NCBI GenBank assembly: GCA_948144175.1
Contig: CANXME010000222.1
Location: 1,320,001 to 1,384,000 of the forward strand
Direction: 5' to 3'
Length of the DNA stretch: 64,000 bases
DNA from: Closterium sp. NIES-65
Taxonomy: Eukaryota; Streptophyta; Zygnematophyceae; Desmidiales; Closteriaceae
This document shows positions 44,713 to 57,241 of this stretch, in pieces. Positions within the stretch are counted from its first letter, which is position 1. Each line of letters starts with the position of its first letter. The position numbers and the translations under genes were made by a program. The notes under the pieces were generated by a model. The model had not been told where the DNA came from and searched no databases. It saw nothing but the letters and a program-made list of their open reading frames with translations.

Positions 44713-45804
44713 TGTTGGTGTAAGGGCCTAATAAACTCAAGCTATTAAGACTTTATCAAACTTAAAACCTCTCCTCGGGGTCACCTCCAAGGGTCCTTGG
44801 GTGCCTGGTACAAGACCAGCCCCTATCCTCGGGTCCGCATTTGTAAAGAGAGGGATCAAGAGGGACTTAGTCAAAACAGCAAGAGTACCTTGAACGTCGC
44901 GCAGTGTATCGTGCAGACCGTTGATCGGATTAAGCTGAGAATTTACTAAATCGAAGCTCGCCCCAAGAGCTTAAAAATGAACCAATTGCCTTGCAAAAAG
45001 TTCTGCCATTACGAAGTTATGGCTCGGACAGCGTTTGCCTAGTGTTGGAGTGCTAGCGTACTAGCTTTGACTCGGGTAGCATTCTGCCGTTGTACCGCGT
45101 AGAAACGAAATTCCAGGAAGGGAGGAATTCGCCCAAATAAAATTTACTATATTCAGGTACAAACAGAGAAGGAATAAATAGTTCTAGCTAGCAAGGACCT
45201 TAGGAATCAACCTGGGAACAACCAGGGATGATCCCAAATAAATCCAAGCAACAGAACAAACATCACTGGACAAAACAGCAGGTGGTAGGTTGGAAAACAA
45301 CCTCTGGTTCTGTTTTTCCAACTTGGGAAAACAACAACCAGATTCAGGTTCTAAAAACAGAACCTGTTTTGTCTTTGCCCAACCAGCCAAATGCTGGTTC
45401 CGCTGGTTTCCCCTGGCCTTGTAGCATGCAGATACAGACAAACAACATCCAACCTTCACCTAAATTGTACCCCTATAGTGCCTGCCCTGCTACACTATAG
45501 TCAACTAAACAAAACAGTACAATTACAAGTTGGATAGAACTGAATCTGCGCAATCAATTCGACCGAACTGCAAAGCTTCCATCTTGGGTTCCTTTGCGAG
45601 CTCGTCCTTTCTACTTACACTGTTCATAGCGCGTACAATGTTGTGCCAAAGCGCACATTGTGCGAGTACCTGCAAATGCTTCAAGCAGAAATTGCGAAAG
45701 CAAACAAACACACGAACATACCATTCAGACGCAAATGCACTCGCACACGCATACTCGTACAAACAGACGGCATGATCTCATGCAATGTGAATTTGCACCC
45801 AACA
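44713..45804 (-). repeat. 3' LTR of copia G (1,092 bp)
   Basis: On the plus strand it runs from TGTTGGTGTAAGG to TTTGCACCCAACA. The minus-strand polypurine tract (GGCTGACGGGGAGTG) adjoins at 45805. Confidence 0.94.
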
Positions 45805-45876
45805 CACTCCCCGTCAGCCTGCCGGCTACATTTCCATCATTCCATGCTAATTCATGCTCATTCCACTCATGCGTAC

Positions 45877-46512
45877 TCAACGCCAATGAGGCTCATCCGC
45901 AAGCCTCTTGGTGAGAATGTTTACTCGGTGGTGGTGAGTCTTGATGTAGATCGGATTCACCGTCCCCCTTTTCACTTTCTTACTCTGCCAGTGCCACTTG
46001 ATACGCATGTGCTTGTTCAGCCTATCAAGCACAGCGTTCCTAGCCATCCCAAGAGCCCCCTTGCTATCACAAAACAGCGGCGTAGCAACCTTCTGCTCCT
46101 GACCAATCTCCTCTAACAACCTCCTCAGCCAAATCACCTCCTTCACCCCGTGGAACATTGCCATGTACTCTGATTCTACAGAAGAGAGTGTTGTCTCCGT
46201 CTGCTTCTTGGAACTCCAACTAACAGGTCCTTCCTCTACTACGCAGATGTATCCTCCCACAGATGAAGAATCTTCCTTCTCAGAAGCCCAAGTTGCATCG
46301 GTAAAGCAAGTGAGAAAGAGCTTGCCTTCTCCAAGCCTCTCCCCCTTCTTTTTCAGCACCTCAACCCCTTTCTGCTTCACCTGTGCAGATGCGGAGTATT
46401 GAAATCCAATGCTTGGGTGGGAGTTCAGAACTACACGCTCAGCTGCATCGACCTGCTCCTCTGATGGATTCTGCACAACCCTAGTCAGCTGCCCAACCGA
46501 AAAAAAGATGTC
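45877..46512 (-). pseudogene. Copia G RNase H region
   Basis: FTDATWASEKEDSSSVGGYI, SSVESEYMAMFHGVKEVIWL and FCDSKGALGMARNAVLDRLN are the copia RNase H landmarks. The region ends at the left LTR of H. Confidence 0.88.
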
Positions 46513-47605
46513 TGTTGGTGTAAGGGCCTAATAAACTCAAGCTATTAAGACTTTATCAAACTTAAAACCTCTCCTCGGGGTCACCTCCAAGGGTCCTTGG
46601 GTGAATGGTACAAGACCAGCCCCTATCCTCGAGTCTGAGTTTGTAGAGAGAGGGATCAAGAGGGACTTAGTCAAAACAGCAAGAGTACCTTGAACGTCGC
46701 GCAGCATATCGTGCAGACCGTCGACTGGATTAAGCTGAGAATTTCCTATATCGAAGCTCACTCTAAGAGCTTTAAAATAAGCCAAGTTGCCTCGCGAAAA
46801 GTTCTGCCATTACGAAGTTATGGCTCGGACAGTGTTAGCCTAGCGTTGGAGTGCTAGCATACTAGCGTTGACTCGGGCAGCATTCCGCCATCGCATCGCG
46901 TAGAAACGAAATTCCAGCAAGGAAGGAATTCGCTTGAATCAATTTCACTATATTCAGGTACAAACAGAGAAGGAATAAATAGTTCTAGCTAGCAAGGACC
47001 TTGGGAAAGAACCTGAGAACAACCAGGGATCATCCCAAATAATTCCAAGCAACAGAACCAACCTGGCTGGACAAAATAGCAGGTGGTAGGTTGGTGAACA
47101 TTCTCTGGTTCTGTTTTTCCAACCTGGGAAAACAACAACCAGGTTCAGGTCCTAAAAACAGAACCTGTTTTGTCTTTGCCCAACCAGCCAAATGCTGGTT
47201 CCGCTGGTTTCCCCTGGCCCTGTAGCATGCAGATACAGACAAACAACATCCAACCTTTAACTAAATTGTACCCCTATAGTGCCTGCCCTGCTACACTATA
47301 GTCAACCAAACAAAACAGTACAATTTGGAGTTGGATAGAACTGAATCTGCGCAATCAAGTAAGCCGAACCACAAAGCTTCCATCTTGGGTTCCTTTGCGA
47401 GCTCGTCCTTTCTGCTTCTACTGTTCATAGCGCGTATAATGTTGTGCCGAAGCGCACATTGTGCGAGTACCTGCAAATGCTTCAAGCGAAAATTCCGAAA
47501 GCAAACAAACACACGAACATACCATTCACACGCAAATGCATTCGCATACGCATACTGGTACAATCAGACGGCAGGATGTCGTGCAATGTGAATTTGCACC
47601 CAACA
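46513..47605 (-). repeat. 3' LTR of copia H (1,093 bp)
   Basis: On the plus strand it runs from TGTTGGTGTAAGG to TTTGCACCCAACA, preceded by target ATGTC. Confidence 0.95.
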
Positions 47606-47794
47606 CACTCCCCCTCAGCCAGCCGGCTGCATCCCCATCATTCCATACTAGTTCATGCTCATTCCACTCAGGCGCATACAACGCCAATGAGGCTCATCCG
47701 TAAGCCTCTTGGTGAGGAAGTCTGCTGGCTGCTGGTGACTCTTGATGTAGATCGGATTCACCGTGCCCCTCTTCACCTCCTTACGCAGCCAGTG

Positions 47795-49081
47795 TTACTT
47801 GATACGCATGTACTTGTTCAGCCCATGAAGCACAGCGTTCCTGGCCATCCCAAGAGCTCCCTTGCTATCACAAAACAGCGGCGTAGCAATCTTTTGCTCC
47901 TGACCAATCTCCTCTAATAGCCTCCTCAGCCAAATCACCTCCTTCACCCCATGGAACATCGCCATGTACTTTGACTCCACGGAAGAGAGTGCTGTCTCCG
48001 TCTGCTTCTTGGACCTCCAACTAACTGGTCCTCCCACATATGAAGAATCTTCCTTCTCAGAGGCCCACGTAGCATCGGTAAAGCAAGTGAAAAAGAGCTT
48101 GCCTTCTCCAAGCCTCTCCCTTTTCCCTTTCAGCACCTCAACCCCTTTCTGCTTCACCTGTGCAGATGCGGAGTATTGAACTCCAATGCTTGGGTGAGAG
48201 TTAAGATACTTCACCACACGCTCAGCTGCATCCACCTGCTCCTCTGATGGATTCTGCACCACCCTAGCCAGCTGCCCAACCGAGAATGAGATGTCAGGCC
48301 TCGTATGAACTGCTGCATACAAGAGGCTGCCCACCAAGGACTTAAATTGCTGCTGCTCCTTGGCTTCAACCCCTTCATCTTGTGCAGCTTTCACAAGCTT
48401 GAATTCTGCTGGCAGGGGAGTTGCAACCTTGCGCTCATTCTCAATCCCTTGCTTCTCCCCTAGCTCCTTGATGAACTTCTCCTGGTGCAGTTTGAACCAC
48501 ATGTGATCTGGATCCCTCTCTACGTGCATCCCGAGGTAGTACTTTACCTCCCCAAGGTTCTTGCACTTGAAGTTCTCCATCAGCTGCTGCTGCACCTTCT
48601 GGATCTTCTTCATGCTGCTGCTAAAGAGAAGAATGTCGTCCACATAGACCAGAAACAGCACCAGCTTCTCCCCCTCCCCCTTGAGAAAGAGGCTCTCATC
48701 ACTGCTGCTGGTCTTGTATCCCATCTCCTCTAAAACAGCTGCCAACTTTTGGTACCAGCAGCGTGGCGCCAGCTTCAAGCCGTAGATGGACTTTTTCAGC
48801 TTGCACATCCTGCCCGTACCATCCTCTTACCCAGGCGGCTGCGTCATGAACACCTCCTCCTCTAAAATCCCATTGAGGAATGCCGTTGATATGTCCATCT
48901 GGATAATGAACTTCCCACCAACAGCTGCATCTGCCAACAAGACACTAAGGGTAGGGGTTTCGGCTGTGGGAGCAAAGATCTCGTTGAAGTCCCGCTTCTC
49001 CTTCTGCATAAACCCCTTAGCCACCAACCTACTCTTGTAGATGGTGACCTGCCCCTTGTCGTCAGTCTTGATCCTTAGCAC
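47795..49081 (-). pseudogene. Copia H reverse transcriptase and RNase H region
   Basis: RT has KSRLVAKGFMQKEKRDFNE, IIQMDISTAFLNGILEEEVF and the catalytic FLVYVDDILLFSSSMKK. KYYLGMHVERDPDH follows, then RNase H with SSVESKYMAMFHGVKEVIWL. It follows directly on the gag-integrase block on the same strand. Confidence 0.92.
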
Positions 49082-51847
49082 TCACTTGCATTGTACCGCT
49101 TTCTTTTCCTCAGGCAGCACCACTAGTTCCCAAGTCCCATTCTCCAGCATGCTCTGGTACTCAGCATCCCTAGAAGCCAGCCATTTTTCCCTATCTGGTC
49201 CAGCTAATGCCTCCTCCATGCTAGCTGGTTCCTCTGGTGCAGGGGCAAGAAAACAGTACGCAGGCTCATCCTCCTCATCCGGGTCATAGCCATCCGGTAG
49301 AATCAGCAATGCCTCCTCTGTCCCAAGCTGCTGCTCCGCTACATCAGCTCCTGCAGTCAGCTTCTTAGTAGCCATACGGGTACGTCCTGGCCTGGAGACG
49401 GGTGTCTCCCATCCCTTCATAACGACACCCCTCGGCTTCTTAGTTTTCCCCTGCTGCTGCTCTCCTCCCTCGGATCCAGCAGCTCCACTAGTGCTACCGC
49501 TAGTCTCCACACCATTATTTTCACCGGCAGGTGCCTCCTGCACCTTCTCTCCAGCACCAGCTTTTGCAGCTGCCTCCTCTCCCTCCTCCCAAACACTAGA
49601 GGTCAGGTCCAGCTGCATGGTGATCTGCTCCATCTGCTGGGACACCCTGGCCTCCGGCTGTTTCTCCCAGCTCCCATACATCATGCCCTCAACAAACTTC
49701 GCATCCCTGGTGTCAAACAACACACCCTTGGAAGGTTCCCACAGCAGCCATCCCTTGCTCTCAGCAGCCAGCCCCAAATGCACACACCAGATTGCACTCG
49801 CCCCTAACTTACTGCGGTAGGTCTTGGGGACGTGGGCGACTGCCATGCAACCGAACACCCTCAGCATGTCCACCGGCGGCTTCCTCCCAAGCCACCTCTC
49901 CAACGGCACCCACGAGTCATCCCCAACCTTTGTGAGTACCCTGTTCCTAGCGACGGTAGCGTGCCGAACAGCATGGGGCCACATGGAGTTGCCCAGCCCA
50001 GATTCTATGAGCAGCGCCCTAGCTGTCTCCAGAATTGTCCAGTTCGCCTGTTCTGCTACACCGTTAGACTGTGGGGTGTAAGCCGTGGTCAGCTCCCTCT
50101 GGATGCCCTGCTTCTTAAGCCAGGCCGTCATCTCAGCTCCAAGGAACTCACCACCCCGATCTGTCCTAATCCGCTTCACCACACACTCCGCTTGCTTCTC
50201 CACGAATGGCAGCCAATCTTCCCGTATCGTAGAGGCGGCATGGTCCTTCTGCTTCAGCGGATATGCCGACATAAGCCTTCTCCAATCATCCACTATGGTC
50301 AGAAAGTACCGCTTTCCCTTGTGTCCCTGAACCGGCAGCGGCCCCACCAAGGCCATGTGCACCAGCTCCAGCGGCTTCTTGCTCCTGCCAGCCACACTAT
50401 GGAAGGGGAAACAGGTAAACTTTGAGAGCAAACAGATTTCACAGTTATCATCAGGTGGTTGTCCGTTCAGCTTCAAGCCCTTAACGGCTCCATCCTTCTC
50501 CAGCTTCTTCAGCAAAGGCATTGCCACATGCCCCAAGCGACGGTCTGCCGTTGCCCAATCCGTCTCCCCACATCTGGCCGACACTTTCACACCAACCCCT
50601 CCAACGGCGTTGCACTCCCCCTGGGATGCAGACACCTCTCCAGCCTGCCCCCCACCATGCCACGCCAACGCCGGCAGCTGCCACATGGATCTGTACACGT
50701 CCGTGCTCTCGTACAGATCCCAAAGCACCAGATTGCCCAGCTGCCCCTTGTAAGTGCGTGCCCCATCCGTGCTAGTGCTCACCCCAGCCTTGCCAAGCTT
50801 ACGGAGGGAGATGAGGTTGGCCTTGAGTTCAGGAACGATAAGAACGTCGTGCAGCACCACCGGCTTGCCATCCGCCCCCTTAAACGCAGCTCGTCCTGCA
50901 CCAGCCACCTTCAGCGCGTGTCCAGAGGCGGAGCACACTTCGTTGATCGGTGCAACGCGTACGTGGTCCAGCAGGTCCTTGCGTGGCATCATCGTCCAAG
51001 CAGCACCCGACTCCAACACCCAATAATCCAGGGGGTGCAGCTCTGCTTCAACCTTGGCAGAGGCGTCTCCTTGCTCCCCCTTGTCTCCCACATGGAAGAA
51101 TTGGCCCGCGGTGCGCTCCTTCTTCTTCTCCGCACCGCCGTTGCCCTTTGGGTTGTTGCCGATCATGTTGGCACCGTTTTTCTGGATCCTCCGCGCGCTG
51201 CCATCCTGGTGACGATTCTGGGGGGTCCATCCATCGGGTTTCTTATAGCACAAAAACCAGGGGAGCCCTTCCTTCTCACAATACCAGCAACTCCCTTTCA
51301 TTTTGCCACCAGCACCCGACTTGCCCCCACGTCCAGATTTCGCACCGCGACCCCAACCGGTACCTCCTTGTTGGTCGTTCGAGTCGTCGTCCTTCTTTGC
51401 ACCGCATCCAGCACCACCGAGGCCACATCCTTTGCCACGTCGGCTCCCTTGCATCCCGTAGCCGCTGCTGCCGTTGTCTCCACCCCTCAGTTGACGGCGA
51501 CGGAAGTCCTCCTCTAGAATCTTTTTCCGCACCCACTCGAGTGTCCACGAGCTCTGGTTCTGCGGCAGGCTCAATCCGCTCGTGAATTGAAGCCACGATT
51601 CCGGCAGCAGCGATAGCATCTTCAGGCACTTGGTCTGCTCCGGGTAATTGATTCCCGCGATCGCCAACTTCGCGTAGAGGTCGCGCAATTTGTCCAGGAC
51701 AGGTTGCACTGGCTCTCCCTCGCTCAGGCGCAACGCGGACAGCTCCCTCTCCAGCATCAATGTTGCAACAACGGAGGTCGGGGCGTGAAGCTCCTTCAAC
51801 ACGGTCCACGCCTTCGGACCGCACTCAAGCTCCGGCAGCAGGTGCAT
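49082..51847 (-). CDS. Copia H gag-protease-integrase long open block (921 aa)
   Basis: This is the longest open block in the window. Within it: gag helices (WTVLKELHAPTSVVATLMLE), CCHC knuckle CWYCEKEGLPWFLC at about residue 200, protease motif YWVLESGAAWTMMP near residue 275, zinc-binding pre-integrase segment (DRRLGHVAMPLLKK, CEICLLSKF) near 430-490, and integrase core motifs HMALVGPLPVQGHKG, IRTDRGGEFLGAEM and YTPQSNGVAEQANW. FGCMAVAHVPKTY follows, and a Glu/Gly/Ser linker leads into the RT. It forms part of an element polyprotein and is not a host gene. The gag start lies upstream at 52192. Confidence 0.9.
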   Translation of the reverse strand: MHLLPELECGPKAWTVLKELHAPTSVVATLMLERELSALRLSEGEPVQPVLDKLRDLYAKLAIAGINYPEQTKCLKMLSLLPESWLQFTSGLSLPQNQSSWTLEWVRKKILEEDFRRRQLRGGDNGSSGYGMQGSRRGKGCGLGGAGCGAKKDDDSNDQQGGTGWGRGAKSGRGGKSGAGGKMKGSCWYCEKEGLPWFLCYKKPDGWTPQNRHQDGSARRIQKNGANMIGNNPKGNGGAEKKKERTAGQFFHVGDKGEQGDASAKVEAELHPLDYWVLESGAAWTMMPRKDLLDHVRVAPINEVCSASGHALKVAGAGRAAFKGADGKPVVLHDVLIVPELKANLISLRKLGKAGVSTSTDGARTYKGQLGNLVLWDLYESTDVYRSMWQLPALAWHGGGQAGEVSASQGECNAVGGVGVKVSARCGETDWATADRRLGHVAMPLLKKLEKDGAVKGLKLNGQPPDDNCEICLLSKFTCFPFHSVAGRSKKPLELVHMALVGPLPVQGHKGKRYFLTIVDDWRRLMSAYPLKQKDHAASTIREDWLPFVEKQAECVVKRIRTDRGGEFLGAEMTAWLKKQGIQRELTTAYTPQSNGVAEQANWTILETARALLIESGLGNSMWPHAVRHATVARNRVLTKVGDDSWVPLERWLGRKPPVDMLRVFGCMAVAHVPKTYRSKLGASAIWCVHLGLAAESKGWLLWEPSKGVLFDTRDAKFVEGMMYGSWEKQPEARVSQQMEQITMQLDLTSSVWEEGEEAAAKAGAGEKVQEAPAGENNGVETSGSTSGAAGSEGGEQQQGKTKKPRGVVMKGWETPVSRPGRTRMATKKLTAGADVAEQQLGTEEALLILPDGYDPDEEDEPAYCFLAPAPEEPASMEEALAGPDREKWLASRDAEYQSMLENGTWELVVLPEEKKAVQCK

Positions 51848-51859
51848 GACGTGGTGACG

Positions 51860-52192
51860 CTAGTTCAGCTCCAAACTCTGCGACATCAAGTAGTAGCCAG
51901 CCGAGGCGCGCTCGTCCCAATCTTCCTGAAGGGCGGAGTCACTCGGTCTAGGCTCCTCCCCAATCATTAGTTTCAGCAAACCGAACTGACGGAAATAGAG
52001 TTGCATTTTCCAGGCCCAATCATCATAGCCCTCACCATTGAACTTCTCGACGGTGAAGTTTTTCAGCACCTCCTTGATCAGCGAGCCCTGGCTTGTTCGC
52101 GCTCCCCTTGGCGCTGAAACACCAGAATCTTGGCTGCCGCTACGATCTTGGGCTGAAGATTCACCAGCTACCGCGGAGGTGTTGCCCGCCAT
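51860..52192 (-). pseudogene. Copia H gag N-terminal part
   Basis: It starts MAGNTSAVAGESSAQDRSGS, followed by FTVEKFNGEGYDDWAWKMQL and QLYFRQFGLLKLMIGEEPR. It is almost identical to the A copy. Confidence 0.9.
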
Positions 52193-52238
52193 AGCTACCT
52201 ATAACGAGGATCACTATCACGCAGCTCTGATACCAGCT

Positions 52239-53303
52239 TGTTGGTGTAAGGGCCTAATCAACTCACCTCTCCTCGGGGTCACCTCCACGGGTCCTTGGGT
52301 GCCTGGTACAAGACCAGCCCCTATCCTCGGGTCCGAGTTTGTAGAGAGAGGGATCAAGAGGGACTTAGTCAAAACAGCAAGAGTACCTGGAACGTCGCGC
52401 AGCATATCGTGCAGACCGTCGACCGGATTAAGCTGAGAATTTCCTATATCGAACCTCACTCTAAGAGCTTTAAAATAAGCCAAGTTGCTTTGCGAAAAGT
52501 TCTGCCATTACGAAGTTATGGGTCGGACAGCGTTTGCCTAGCGTTGGAGTGCTAGCATACTAGCGTTGACTCGGGCGGCATTCCGCCGTCGCATCTCGTA
52601 GAAACCAAATTCCAGCAAGGAAGGAATTTGCTTGAATCAATTTTACTATATCCAGGTACAAACAGAGAAGGAATAAATAGTTCTAGCTAGCAAGGACCTT
52701 GGGAATGAACCTGAGAACAACAAGGGATCATCCCAAATAATTCTAAGCAACACAACCAACCTGGCTGGACAAAATAGCAGGTGGTAGGTTGCTCAACAAC
52801 CTCTGGTTCTGTTTTTCCAACCTGGGAAAACAACAACCAGGTTCAGGTCCTAAAAACAGAACCTGTTTTGTCTTTGCCCAACCAGCCAAATGCTGGTTCC
52901 GCTGGTTTCTCCTGGCCCTGTAGCATGTAGATACAGACAAACAACATCCAACCTTCACCTAAATTGTACCCCTATAGTGCCTGCCCTGCTACACTATAGT
53001 CAACCAAACAAAACAGTACAATTTGGAGTTGGATAGAACTGAATCTGCGCAATCAAGTAAGCCGAACCACAAAGCTTCCATCTTGGGTTCCTTTGCGAGC
53101 TCGTCCTTTCTGCTTGTACTGTTCATAGCGCGTACAATGTTATGCCGAAGCGCACATTCTGCGAGTACCTGCAAATGCTTCAAGCAAAAATTCCGAAAGC
53201 AAACAAACACACGAACATACCATTCACACGGAAATGCATTCCCATACGTATACTGGTACAATCAGACGGCAGGATGTCGTGCAATGTGAATTTGCACCCA
53301 ACA
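52239..53303 (-). repeat. 5' LTR of copia H (1,065 bp)
   Basis: It has the same ends as the 3' LTR and is followed by the duplicated ATGTC at 53304. It is the presumed promoter for the minus-strand transcript. Confidence 0.95.
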
Positions 53304-54250
53304 ATGTCAGGCCTCGTGTGAACAGCTGCATATAAGAGGCTGCCCACCAAGGACTAGAATTGCTGCTGCTCCTCTGCTTCAACACCTTCATCCTCTGCAG
53401 CCTTCACAAGCTTGAATTCTGCTGACAGGGGAGTTGCAACCTTGCGCTTATTATCAATCCCATACTTCTCCCCCAGCTCCTTGATGAACTTCTCCTGATG
53501 CATTTTGAACAATCTGTGATCTGGATCCCTCTCCATGTGCATCCTAAGGTAGTATTTTACCTCCCCAAGGTTCTTGCACTTGAAGTTCTTGCACTTTCTG
53601 GATCTCCTTCATGCTGCTGCTGAAGAGAAGAAAGTTGTCCACGTAGACCAGAATCAACACCAGCTTCTCCCCCTCCCCCTTGAGAAAGAGGCTCTCATCA
53701 CAGCTGCTGGTCCTGAATCCCATCTCCTCTAAAACAGCTGCCAGCTTCTGGTACCAGCAGCGTGGCGCCTGCTTCAAGCCGTAGATGGATTTTTTCAGCT
53801 TGCACACCCTGCCCGTACCATCCTCATACCAAGGTGCCTGCGTCATGAACACCTCCTCCTCTAAAATTCTGTTGAGGAATGCCGTTGATATGTCCATCTG
53901 GATAATGAACTTCCCACTAACGGCTGCATCTGCCAACAAGACATGAAGGGTAGGAGGTTTGGCAGTGGGAGCAAAGATCTCATTGAAGTCCCGCTTCTCC
54001 TTCTGCATAAACCTCTTAGCCACCAACCTACTCTTGTAGATGGTGACCTACCCCTTGTCGTCAGTCTTGATCCTTAGCACCCACTTGCATTGTACCGCTT
54101 TCTTTCCCCCAGGCAGCACCACTAGTTCCCAAGTCCCGTTCTCCAGCAGGCTCTGGTACTCGGCATCCCTAGAACCCAGCCATTTGTCCCTATCTGATCC
54201 AGCTAATGCCTCTCCATGCTAGCTGGTTCTTCTGGTGCACGGGCAAGAAA
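53304..54250 (-). pseudogene. Copia G reverse transcriptase region
   Basis: KRFMQKEKRDFNEIFAPTA, IIQMDISTAFLNRILEEEVF and KLKKSIYGLKQAPRCWYQKL are copia RT landmarks. The region abuts the right LTR of H across the duplicated ATGTC. Confidence 0.88.
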
Positions 54251-54253
54251 ACA

Positions 54254-56990
54254 TTACGCAGGCTCATCCTCCTCATCCGGGTCATAGCGATGCAGTAGAA
54301 TCAGCAATGCCTCCTCGGTCCCAAGCTGCTGCTCTGCTACATCAGCTCCTGCAGTCAGCTTCTTAGTAGCCATACGGGTACATCCTGGCCTGGAGACGGG
54401 TGTCTCCCATCCCTTCATATCGACACCCTTCGGCTTCTTAGTTTTCCCCTGCTGCTGCTCTCCTCTCTCGGATCCAACAGCTCCACTAGTGCTACCGCTA
54501 GTCTCCACACCATCACCTCCACCAGCAGGTGCCTCTTGCACCTTCTCTCCATCACCACCCTCTGCAGCTGCCTCTTCTCCCTCCTCCCACACACTAGGAG
54601 TCAAGTCCATCTGCATGGTGATCTGCTCCATTTGCTGGGACACCCTGGCCTCCGGCTGTTTCTCCCAGCTCACGTACATCATGCCCTCAACAAACTTCAC
54701 ATCCCTGCTGTCAAACAACACACCCTTGGAAGGCTCCCACAGCAGCCATTCCTTGCTCTCAACAACCAGCCCCAAATGCACACACCAGATTGCACTCGCC
54801 CCCAACTTACTGCAGTAGGTCTTGGGGACTTGAGCGACTGCCATGCAACCGAACACCCTCAGCATGTCCACCGGCGGCTTCCTTCCAAGCCACCTCTCCA
54901 ACGGCACCCACGAGTCATCCCCAACCTTTGTGAGTACCCTGTTCCTAGCGACGGTAGCGTGCCGAAGATTATGGGGCCACATGGAGTTGCCCAGCCCAGA
55001 TTCTATGAGCAGCGCCCTAACTGTCTCCAGAATTGTCCGGTTCGCCCGTTCTGCTACACCGTTGGACTGTGGGGTGAAAGTTGTGGTTAGCTCCCTCTGG
55101 ATGCCCTGCTTCTTGAGCCAGGCCGTCATCTCAGCTCCAAGGAACTCACCACCCCGATCTGTCCTAATCCGCTTCACCACACACTCCGCTTGCTTCTCCA
55201 CGAACGGCAGCCAATCGTCCCGAATCATGGAGGCGGCATGATCTTTCTGCTTCAGCGGATACGACCACATTAGCCTGCTCCAGTCATCCACTATGATTAG
55301 GAAGTACCGCTCCCCCTTGTGCCCTTGCACCGGCAGCGGCCCCACCAAGTCCATGTTGACCAGCTCCAACGGCTTTTTGCTCCTGCCAGCCACACTATGG
55401 AAGGGGAAACGGGTGAACTTTGAAAGGAGGCAAATTTCACAGTTATCATCGGGTGGTTGTCCGTTCAGCTTCAAGCCCTTAACGGCTCTATCCTTATCCA
55501 GCTGCTTCAGCAAAGGCATTGCCACATGCCCCAAACGTCGGTGTGCAGTAGCCCAATCCGTCTTTCCAGATCTGGCCAACACTTTCACACCAACCCCTCC
55601 AACGGCATTCCCCCTTGGAAGCAGACCCCTCTCCAGCCTGCCCCCTACCGTGCCACGCCAGCGCCGGTAGCTGCCACATAGATCTGTACACGTCCTTGCT
55701 CTCGTGCAGATCCCAAAGCACCCGATTGCCCAGCTTCTCATTATAAGTGCGAGCCCCATCCCTGTTGGTGTTCACCCCAGCCTTGCCAAGCTTTCGGAGG
55801 GAGATAAAGTTGGCCTTCAGGTCGGGGACGAGGAGAACGTCGTGCAGCACCACCGGCTTGCCATCCACTCCCTTAAACGCAGCTCGTCCCGCACCAGCCA
55901 CCTTCAACGCGTGTCCAGAGGTATAGCACACCTCGTTAATCGGTGCAGTGCGTACGTCGTCCAGCAGGTCCTTGAGCAGCGTCATTGTCCAAGCAGCGCC
56001 TGTGTCCAACACCCAATAGTCCAGGGGGTGCAGCTCTGCTCCAGCCTTAGCAGATGCGTCTCCTTGCTCCCCCTTGTCTCCCATATGGAAGAATTGGCCC
56101 GCGGTGCGCTCCTTCTTCTTCTCCGCACCGCTGTTGCCCTTCGGGTTGTTGTCGGACGAATCAGCGACCATGTTGGCACCGTTTTTCTGGTTCCTCCGCG
56201 CGCCACCATCCTGGTGACGATTATGGGGGTCCCATCCATCGGGTTTCTTATAGCACAAAAACCAGGGGTGCCCTTCCTTCTCACAATACCAGCAACTCCC
56301 TTTCATTTTGCCACCAGCACCCGACTTGCCCCCACGTCCAGATTTCGCACCGCGACCCCTACCGGTACCTCCTTGTTGGTCGTTGGAGTCGTCGTCTTTC
56401 TTTGCACCGCGTCGAGCACCACCGAAGCCAGGTCCTTTGCCACGTCGGCTCCCTTGCATCCCGTAGCCGCTGCTGCCGTCGTTTCCACCCCTCAGTTGGC
56501 GGCGACGAAAGTCCTCCTCCAGAATCTTCGTCTGCACCCACTCCAGCGTCCACAAGCCCTGGGTCTGCGGCAGGCTCAATCCGCTCGTGAATTGAAGCCA
56601 CGATTCCGGCAGCAGCGAGAGCATCTTCAGGCACTTGGTCTGCTCCGGACAGGTGATTCCCACGATCGCCAGCTTCGCGTAGAGATCACGCATCTTGTCC
56701 AGGATGGGTTGCACCGGCTCTCCCTTGCTTATGCGCAACGCGGACAGCTCCGTCTTCATCATGAGCGTCGCAGCGACGGAGGTAGGGGCGTGGAGCTGCT
56801 TCAACACCGTCCACGCCTTCGGACCGCACTCAACCTCCGGCAACAGGTGCATGTTGTGGAGACGCTGGTTCAGCTCCAAACTCTGCGACATCAGGCAGTA
56901 GCCAGCCGAGGCGCGCTCGTCCCAATCTTCCTGAAGAGTAGGGTCACTCGGTCTGACTCCTCCCCAATCATTAGTTTCAGCAAACCGATC
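54254..56990 (-). pseudogene. Copia G gag, protease and integrase regions
   Basis: The gag part has CWYCEKEGHPWFLC and the basic segment SGYGMQGSRRGKGPGFGG. Protease has YWVLDTGAAWTM. Integrase has KTDWATAHRRLGHVAMPLLK, NMDLVGPLPVQGHKGERYFL, IRTDRGGEFLGAEMTAW and FTPQSNGVAERANRTILE. The C-terminal integrase part and linker reach to about 54254. It is collinear with copia H. Confidence 0.92.
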
Positions 56991-57241
56991 TGACGGAAAT
57001 AAAGTTGCATTTTCCAGGCCCTATCATCATAGCTCTCACCATTGAACTTCTCAACGGTGAAGTTTTTCAGCACCTCCTTGATCAGCGAGCCTTGGCTGGT
57101 TCGCGCTCCCCTTGGCGCAGAAACAAAGAATCTTGGCTGCCGCTACGATCTTGGGCTGAAGATTCACCAGCTACCGCCGAGGTGTTGCCCGCCATAGCTA
57201 CCTATAACGAGGATCACTATAACGCAGCTCTGATACCAGCT

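Larger units (their letters stand above)
46513..53303 (-). mobile_element. Ty1/copia element H, A-family, nearly whole
   Basis: This 6.8-kb element is flanked by the 5-bp duplication ATGTC (46508-46512 and 53304-53308), with both LTRs, primer site (52224-52235), polypurine tract (47606-47625 complement) and the full copia order gag-protease-integrase-RT-RNase H. It is the best-preserved element in the window, with about three or four breaks. It sits inside copia G and so inserted after it. The LTRs are similar but show small differences, so the insertion is not brand new. Confidence 0.96.
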
